Below, piece by piece: positions 62,262 through 64,000 of a stretch of 64,000 nt of DNA. Source of the stretch: Limimaricola sp964022235 (GTDB lineage: Bacteria; Pseudomonadota; Alphaproteobacteria; Rhodobacterales; Rhodobacteraceae); the NCBI RefSeq assembly GCF_964022235.1, contig NZ_CAXHZL010000002.1, forward strand, positions 186,001 to 250,000. Direction: 5' to 3'. How positions within the stretch are numbered: position 1 is the first letter of the stretch; the number at the start of each line of letters is the position of its first letter. The notes below the pieces were generated by a model. The model was not told the DNA's origin. It was given only the letters and a program-made list of their open reading frames with translations, and did no database searches. The translations under genes and the position numbers were made by a program.

Positions 62262-62952
62262 GCGTCCGCTTAGCCAGTCGGTGATAGAGGTGCGTGAAGG
62301 TGGCAGCCCCGAGCACCGGCACCAGCAGGTTCACGACCGGCACCGTCAGCGGCGCCGCCATCATGCAACCTGCGCCCCAGATCCTGAGCGGGTGGCGCTT
62401 ACGCATCATCCGCGCCCCGGCCCGCCCCTCGCGGCGCATCGCAGCCACTTGGAAATACTCGCGCCCGAGCAGCCAGCCGTTGACCCCGTAGAACAGGAAC
62501 GGCGCGGCGGGTGGAAAGGCGAGACTCGCGGCAAAGGCCGCCACGTTGACCAGCACCAGTACCGCGAGGAACGCGAAGGTGTCGCGGACCTGATCGGCGA
62601 TGGGAATGGTGCGCGCGGGCGGCAGGCCGGGATAGTGTTTCGCCTCGACGGCGCTTGCGACCTCTTCGAGGAAGAACCCGCTCATCATCGAGGCGACGGG
62701 CAGCATCAAGAACACCGACAGCCCCAGCATCAGCAGCAGCGAGCCCCAGCCCAGCGCGTCGTCGATCCAGGCCACTTCACCGATGAGCGGCAGCGTCACG
62801 CTGTCGGGGGCAAAGACCCCTACCAGCGCCAGCAGCCCCGCGTAGAGCGCCACCAGAAGCGCTGCCGACAGCCCGATGCCGAGCCAGAGCACCCGGCGGA
62901 ATCGCGGGTCGAACATCTGCGCCAGCGCGCGGGTGAAATCCGTCAGGATCAT
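62248..62952 (-). CDS. EI24/CysZ-like membrane protein
   Basis: A 234-residue membrane protein of the EI24 (Etoposide-induced 2.4/CysZ) family, with four to six hydrophobic segments. It begins MILTDFTRALAQMFDPRFRRVLWLGIGLSAALL. Conserved blocks are FLMLPVASMMSGFFLEEVASAVE, FLFYGVNGWLLGREYFQVAAMRR and the MAAPLTVPVVNLLVPVLGAATFTH C-terminal region. CysZ of enterobacteria supports sulfate uptake, but the alphaproteobacterial members are not characterised. I chose the ATG at 62952 because it overlaps the nitroreductase stop (ATGA). Confidence 0.88.
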   Translation of the reverse strand: MILTDFTRALAQMFDPRFRRVLWLGIGLSAALLVALYAGLLALVGVFAPDSVTLPLIGEVAWIDDALGWGSLLLMLGLSVFLMLPVASMMSGFFLEEVASAVEAKHYPGLPPARTIPIADQVRDTFAFLAVLVLVNVAAFAASLAFPPAAPFLFYGVNGWLLGREYFQVAAMRREGRAGARMMRKRHPLRIWGAGCMMAAPLTVPVVNLLVPVLGAATFTHLYHRLAKRTPTRR

Positions 62953-63527
62953 GCCTCGCGCCATTCCGTCAGCGCATTGACGTCAGGGCGCGGGCGCTCC
63001 GGTGCTGCCACGGTCTCGGTGCCGATGTGGATCAGGCCCGCAACGCTTTCGCCGTCCCGCAGCGCCAGCCCTTCGCGGCAGAAGGTCTCGTCATGGCTGG
63101 CCCAGCCCGAGAGCCAGTTGGCGCCCCAGCCCGCCGCCAGCGCGGCGTTCAGCAGCGACAGGCAAACGCAACCGGCGGAATAGACCTGCTCGATCCGGGG
63201 CACCTTGTCGCTGTCCTTGGGCGCAGAGATCACCGCGACCGCGAGATCGGCGTCGCGAAACTGCGCCACCGCCTTCTCGCGCTTGCTCTCCTCGATGCCC
63301 AGCACCTCGGCGCGGGCGGGCACCAACGCAGCCAGACGCGCCAGCGCGGGCTTTTTCAGCACGATGAGCCGCCACGGCTCAAGCTTGCCATGATCTGGCA
63401 CCCGCAGGGCAGCGGTGAGCAGCGGGCGCAGCTCTTCGCGGGTCGGCGCGGGCGCGGTCAGGGTCTTGGCGGGGCGGGAGCGGCGCGTCAGCAGGAAGTC
63501 GAGCGCCTCTGGCTTGGGATCGGGCAT
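62949..63527 (-). CDS. Nitroreductase family protein (YdjA-like)
   Basis: A 192-residue FMN-binding nitroreductase fold protein of the small YdjA subfamily. Motifs: FLLTRRSRPAKTL near residue 12 with the arginine pair for FMN phosphate, AALRVPDHGKLEPWRLIVL near residue 42, and the late GLIHIGTETVAAPERPRP. These enzymes reduce nitroaromatics or quinones with NAD(P)H; the natural substrate is unknown. The ATG at 63527 follows CGGAGACGAC. It is coupled to the EI24 gene by a 4-base overlap, and together they form a short operon. Confidence 0.9.
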   Translation of the reverse strand: MPDPKPEALDFLLTRRSRPAKTLTAPAPTREELRPLLTAALRVPDHGKLEPWRLIVLKKPALARLAALVPARAEVLGIEESKREKAVAQFRDADLAVAVISAPKDSDKVPRIEQVYSAGCVCLSLLNAALAAGWGANWLSGWASHDETFCREGLALRDGESVAGLIHIGTETVAAPERPRPDVNALTEWREA

Positions 63528-63847
63528 GTCGTCTCCGGGGTGGCTTGGTCGCGCCCTTCCTGCCGCAGATCGCGGGCGGGGAAAAGGTGGCCCTGCCCCC
63601 GGCCCCGTGTCCGCCCCAATGTCCGTCAAGTGCATAAAGCCCCCCTGCACCGGTCCGATCTCGTGCGCCTTCACCGGCCCCTGGCACTGTGATCGCTCCG
63701 GTGGGGTACCCGGCGCGTCATGCGATGCGGTCTCAAAGGCCAGCGTTGTCGTAGGGGTGGAGTGACGGCGGCGATCGAGAAAGACCGCACCGTTCGAGCT
63801 TGTCCTTGTGACGACACCCAGTCGCGCGACAAGGCGTTCCGGTCAGG
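63528..63847. other. Intergenic stretch without a recognisable gene
   Basis: 320 bases between the nitroreductase start and the minus-strand stop at 63848. It contains one short plus-strand reading (63619-63765, 48 residues, five cysteines) with no ribosome site or family, and no obvious terminator or RNA gene. The promoter of the nitroreductase-EI24 pair should be here. Confidence 0.4.
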
Positions 63848-64000
63848 TCAGATCCCGAGCGGCAGGATCATCGCCGCGGCGGCAATCGATACCCCGAGCG
63901 GGTAGCGCCCCCGTACGCGCAGGCTCACCCACGCCGAATCGGGGCCGCCCACCGTACGGCGCACCCCGGCGAGCAGCAGCGCCCCGGCCAGCATCGTCAT
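63848..64000 (-). CDS. 3' end of a membrane protein gene, cut by the window end
   Basis: About 50 codons of the end of a minus-strand gene. Visible residues include MTMLAGALLLAGVRRTVGG, LRVRGRYPLGVSIAAAAM and the end ILPLGI before a TGA stop at 63850-63848. Two hydrophobic stretches suggest an inner-membrane protein. An ATG sits exactly at the window edge, but upstream codons are unknown, so I cannot tell whether that is a start. I do not recognise the family. Confidence 0.55.
   Translation of the reverse strand: MTMLAGALLLAGVRRTVGGPDSAWVSLRVRGRYPLGVSIAAAAMILPLGI

Noticed and set aside
63619..63765. A 48-residue cysteine-rich plus-strand reading (CIKPPCTGPISC...)
   Set aside because: The cysteine spacing looks metal-binding, but there is no ribosome site, no family resemblance, and it lies in the promoter-bearing gap upstream of the nitroreductase gene. 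Chance is more likely.

Overview
The window is 64 kb of GC-rich bacterial chromosome. Most genes start at ATG, GTG or TTG and overlap by 1-8 bases in short operons. The gene set points to the Rhodobacteraceae (Roseobacter/Paracoccus group) of the Alphaproteobacteria: phosphatidylcholine synthase, a UPF0260 protein, a DUF1467 protein, a TIGR01459 HAD protein, manganese-type pyrophosphatase, TRAP transport, and a nas/nrt/nir set under NasS-NasT control. I saw no rRNA, tRNA, CRISPR array, prophage or insertion sequence, so the window reads as vertically inherited chromosome with two metabolic islands.

Region 1 (1-9364) is the most interesting. A minus-strand operon runs: SsuD-like flavin monooxygenase, aldo/keto reductase, flavin reductase, then the three subunits of a TRAP transporter, closed by a strong terminator at 1741-1772. 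Divergent from it lie a GntR/UTRA regulator and a Gfo/Idh/MocA-fold protein. The monooxygenase + aldo/keto reductase + flavin reductase trio matches the oxidative (SMO, sulfolytic) sulfoquinovose pathway. The Gfo/Idh/MocA protein fits the NAD-dependent sulfoquinovosidase SqgA. TRAP uptake replaces the ABC importer of the described pathway. A YeiH-family anion exporter candidate follows and could remove the sulfite or sulfate released. A PQQ-type sorbosone/glucose dehydrogenase is cut by the window start.

Region 2 (9375-21036) is a complete nitrate assimilation operon on the minus strand: nasT, nasS, an RNA leader with a strong attenuator, nrtA, nrtB, a double-ATPase nrtCD fusion, nirB, a Rieske-type nirD and nasA. 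Nitrate is imported by the ABC system, reduced by NasA to nitrite, and then by NirBD to ammonium. NasS senses nitrate/nitrite and frees the ANTAR protein NasT, which is expected to stop termination in the leader.

Region 3 (21200-36332) is mixed housekeeping: a WGR mini-protein, a lipoprotein lipase, a NUDIX hydrolase, a TauE/SafE permease, groES-groEL with a CIRCE operator, ppaC, a HAD hydrolase, ribF, a UPF0260 protein, a threonine aldolase family protein, an HCCA isomerase family protein, prs, prmA, msrA and an MFS transporter.

Region 4 (36430-50509) holds a YdeI-like gene, priA, a transaldolase, a DUF484 protein overlapping xerC, pcs, an EamA permease, ileS, a group III truncated haemoglobin, the ycjX-ycjF pair and truA.

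Region 5 (50588-64000) starts with tamA-tamB. TamB carries an exact 106-residue internal repeat. Then come a DUF1800/DUF1501 pair, a response regulator, methylmalonyl-CoA epimerase, a DUF1467 protein, an EI24/CysZ-like protein, a nitroreductase, and the 3' end of a membrane protein cut by the window end.
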